Assembly: GCA_900544655.1 (NCBI GenBank)
Contig: UQWE01000070.1
Location: forward strand, 1 to 7,033
DNA: 7,033 nucleotides
Source: an uncultured Coriobacteriaceae bacterium
GTDB lineage: Bacteria > Actinomycetota > Coriobacteriia > Coriobacteriales > Atopobiaceae
Direction: 5' to 3'
Part shown: positions 5,543-7,033 of the stretch, piece after piece
Position numbering within the stretch: position 1 is the first letter of the stretch
Layout of the letters: every line of letters begins with the position of its first letter
Made by a program: the position numbers and the translations under genes
The notes under the pieces: generated by a model
The model's input: only the letters and a program-made list of their open reading frames with translations
Databases searched by the model: none
What the model was told of the DNA's origin: nothing

Positions 5543-6595
5543 TTAGCTCAGTCGGAAGAGCGCGCAAGCGTTATTCCACAGGGCGCGATACGTTTCTTCG
5601 CGCGAAGAAACGCCGAACTCCGCACGAACGTCGGCGACGCAGGCGGCTTGATAAGCAACCATCGCGGGCTCGCATTCCTCCCCACGGAGCGGGACGGGAG
5701 CCATAAAGGGACAATCCGTCTCCGAGAGGAGCTGGTCGAGCGGGACCTTCGCGGCGGCCGCACGAATGTCGTCGCTCTTGCCAAAGGTAACTGCGCCGCC
5801 AAAGGCAATCGAGCAGCCAAGATCTATGAATTGCTCGGCAACTTCCGGGCCCGACGTGAAGCAGTGGATGTCACAGCCAGCGGCGGGCACGCCCATCTCG
5901 CGGAGAACCTGCGCCAACGCGCCTTGCGCGGAGGCGTCAGGGTCGGCCGACGAGCTCCTGAGATGCAGCTCGACGGGCAAATCAAGCTCATGGGCAATGG
6001 CAAGCTGGCGTCTGAAGGCAACAAGCTGAGTCTCGACATCGACCTCGTTATAGGGACCGAAGTCGAGACCAATCTCGCCAACGCCAACGCAACGCTCCCC
6101 CGCAAGCAGCTCACGCATGCGAGCCTCGGCCTCATCGTCGAAATAAGGCGCGTTATAGGGATGAGAGCCAGCAACGAATCGCAGGTCAAGAGGCAACTCT
6201 GGCGCGGCGAGCGGCAGCGGCTCATAGCCAGGGAACGTGGGCGGCACCAGCCCGGCATCCGCAAACTCCGCCATAAGCGGCTTGGCGAGATCGTATGCCT
6301 CGTCGAGAAACGACAATAGATCCGCCGGACTACGACGGGGCGCGGGATCATTCTCGGTGCAACCACAGTCATCGAAAGGGTCGAGCGGAACCACAAGCAG
6401 GCGCACGCCCGCAAGCGCCGCACGCGCAAGCGCAAGGGCCGGGTCATGGCTCTTGAGCACCGTCAGGTGCCCATGAGTGTCAGCAAGAGGGGCAAGCGGC
6501 GACGGATAATCGCGCGCCTTGCCCTTTTTCGTATGAAAGAGCATGCCGTCTTCGAGCGTGAGCGAATCAGCGTTGAGCAGGGCGGCGTGGCTCAT
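5543..6595 (-). CDS. tatD: TatD family metal-dependent hydrolase (putative DNase)
   Basis: A 350-residue TatD/YcfH-type TIM-barrel hydrolase; family members are metal-dependent nucleases linked to DNA repair or D-aminoacyl-tRNA editing. All expected metal ligands are present: THGH (His41, His43), GSHP (143-146), VGEIGLD with Glu174, LHLRS with His211, DIHCFTSG with His244, and SETDCPF with Asp294. The protein is longer than the usual 260 residues because of about 36 extra residues at the N-terminus and an insert at about 70-135 between the first His pair and GSHP (with DDCGCTEND). The ATG at 6595 overlaps the rsmA stop as ATGA, which indicates coupled translation; an alternative ATG at 6544 would remove 17 residues and has a weaker ribosome site. 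The rsmA-tatD pairing is common in Gram-positive genomes. Confidence 0.93.
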   Translation of the reverse strand: MSHAALLNADSLTLEDGMLFHTKKGKARDYPSPLAPLADTHGHLTVLKSHDPALALARAALAGVRLLVVPLDPFDDCGCTENDPAPRRSPADLLSFLDEAYDLAKPLMAEFADAGLVPPTFPGYEPLPLAAPELPLDLRFVAGSHPYNAPYFDDEAEARMRELLAGERCVGVGEIGLDFGPYNEVDVETQLVAFRRQLAIAHELDLPVELHLRSSSADPDASAQGALAQVLREMGVPAAGCDIHCFTSGPEVAEQFIDLGCSIAFGGAVTFGKSDDIRAAAAKVPLDQLLSETDCPFMAPVPLRGEECEPAMVAYQAACVADVRAEFGVSSREETYRALWNNACALFRLS

Positions 6596-7033
6596 CGAGC
6601 TTCGCTCTCCCCCGCAGCGGACGAAGATTGGGCGAGCGCGGCCGCCAGGCGAACGAAATCTGCCGTCGAAAGGGTCTCCGCACGTGCGCTCGGCTCCACG
6701 CCGGCGACCGGGAACGACTCGTCAAGCACGGCCTTGTCGAATCCGTTCGAGGCCATGGAGTTGCGAATGGTCTTCCGGCGCTGTCCAAAGGCGGCGTCGA
6801 TCACGCGAGAGACGGCCTCGGCATCAATTCCGTCAGGAAGCTCGACGCCCCCGCGGTCGATGCGCACGACGGCGGAATCCACGTGCGGCGCCGGCATGAA
6901 GCAGCGCGACGGCACCTCGAAGCGACCCGTCACACGCCCGTAAAGGCCGAGCTTGGCCGTGTAGCCGCCGTAGGTGCGGTTGCCGGGCGCGGCGGCACAG
7001 CGGGCCCCGGACACCCTCCTCGTTCGCGCGTTG
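6592..7033 (-). CDS. rsmA: 16S rRNA (A1518/A1519-N6)-dimethyltransferase, C-terminal part
   Basis: The last 146 residues of RsmA/KsgA, which dimethylates two adjacent adenines near the 3' end of 16S rRNA during 30S maturation. Recognisable parts are AAAPGNRTYGGYTAKLGLYG, FEVPSRCFMPAPHVDSAVVRI, which carries the family's proline-rich motif before the C-terminal domain, and AFGQRRKTIRNSM. The frame is open to the right edge and the beginning, with the SAM-binding domain, lies outside. The final GA of its last codon and stop overlaps tatD as ATGA. In the outermost 20-30 bases the expected Val-Gln-Arg-Glu-Val-Ala stretch before the AAPG motif is not seen in this frame, so an indel or edge artefact there is possible. 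Confidence 0.9.
   Translation of the reverse strand, partial: NARTRRVSGARCAAAPGNRTYGGYTAKLGLYGRVTGRFEVPSRCFMPAPHVDSAVVRIDRGGVELPDGIDAEAVSRVIDAAFGQRRKTIRNSMASNGFDKAVLDESFPVAGVEPSARAETLSTADFVRLAAALAQSSSAAGESEAR

Noticed and set aside
5535..5575. Plus-strand stretch ggttagctcagtcggaagag resembling a tRNA D-arm
   Set aside because: No anticodon arm, T-arm (GGTTCGAATCC-like) or acceptor pairing follows within tRNA distance, and the bases encode the conserved end of tatD on the other strand.
1..7033. CRISPR array, insertion sequence, prophage or toxin-antitoxin system
   Set aside because: No regularly spaced repeats, transposase, integrase or paired small toxin genes are visible on either strand.

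Overview
The window carries a run of genes that all lie on the minus strand, so the biological order runs from the right edge (7033) to the left edge (1). The base composition is fairly GC-rich, spacing is tight, and a long-form hibernation factor, a competence-type phosphoribosyltransferase and a Van-like cell-wall ligase occur together. This points to a Gram-positive-type actinobacterial chromosome, most likely a member of the Coriobacteriia (Olsenella/Atopobium/Collinsella type). That placement is inference from gene content and protein style, not from a marker gene.

In transcription order: (1) the 3' part of rsmA/ksgA, the 16S rRNA dimethyltransferase, cut by the window edge and overlapping the next start by ATGA; (2) a TatD-family metal-dependent hydrolase with all of its metal ligands; (3) a D-alanine--D-X ligase whose omega loop carries the VanA-style Ile-His-Gln motif instead of the usual Tyr of D-Ala-D-Ala ligases; (4) comF (comFC type), whose ribosome binding site lies in the arm of a 12-bp hairpin; (5) a 444-bp stretch without a credible gene, which starts with a consensus extended -10 promoter (TGCTATAAT) and holds many complementary segments, including a possible pseudoknot; (6) a lipoprotein of the amino-acid ABC-transporter substrate-binding family without any transporter partner; (7) hpf, the long-form ribosome hibernation factor; (8) a DegV-family lipid-binding protein overlapping the end of hpf by 8 nt; (9) the first 59 codons of a 3-hydroxyisobutyrate-dehydrogenase-like reductase.

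Most genes are ordinary housekeeping or stationary-phase functions: ribosome maturation and hibernation, cell-wall precursor synthesis, lipid handling and DNA uptake/repair. The outstanding region is the noncoding segment between comF and the lipoprotein, about 3056-3499. Its promoter, its helices and its position between comFC and hpf (raiA) fit a structured noncoding RNA, and the known raiA RNA motif is the best candidate identity because it is recurrently found beside raiA and comFC in Firmicutes and Actinobacteria. The second item of interest is the Van-like omega loop in the cell-wall ligase.
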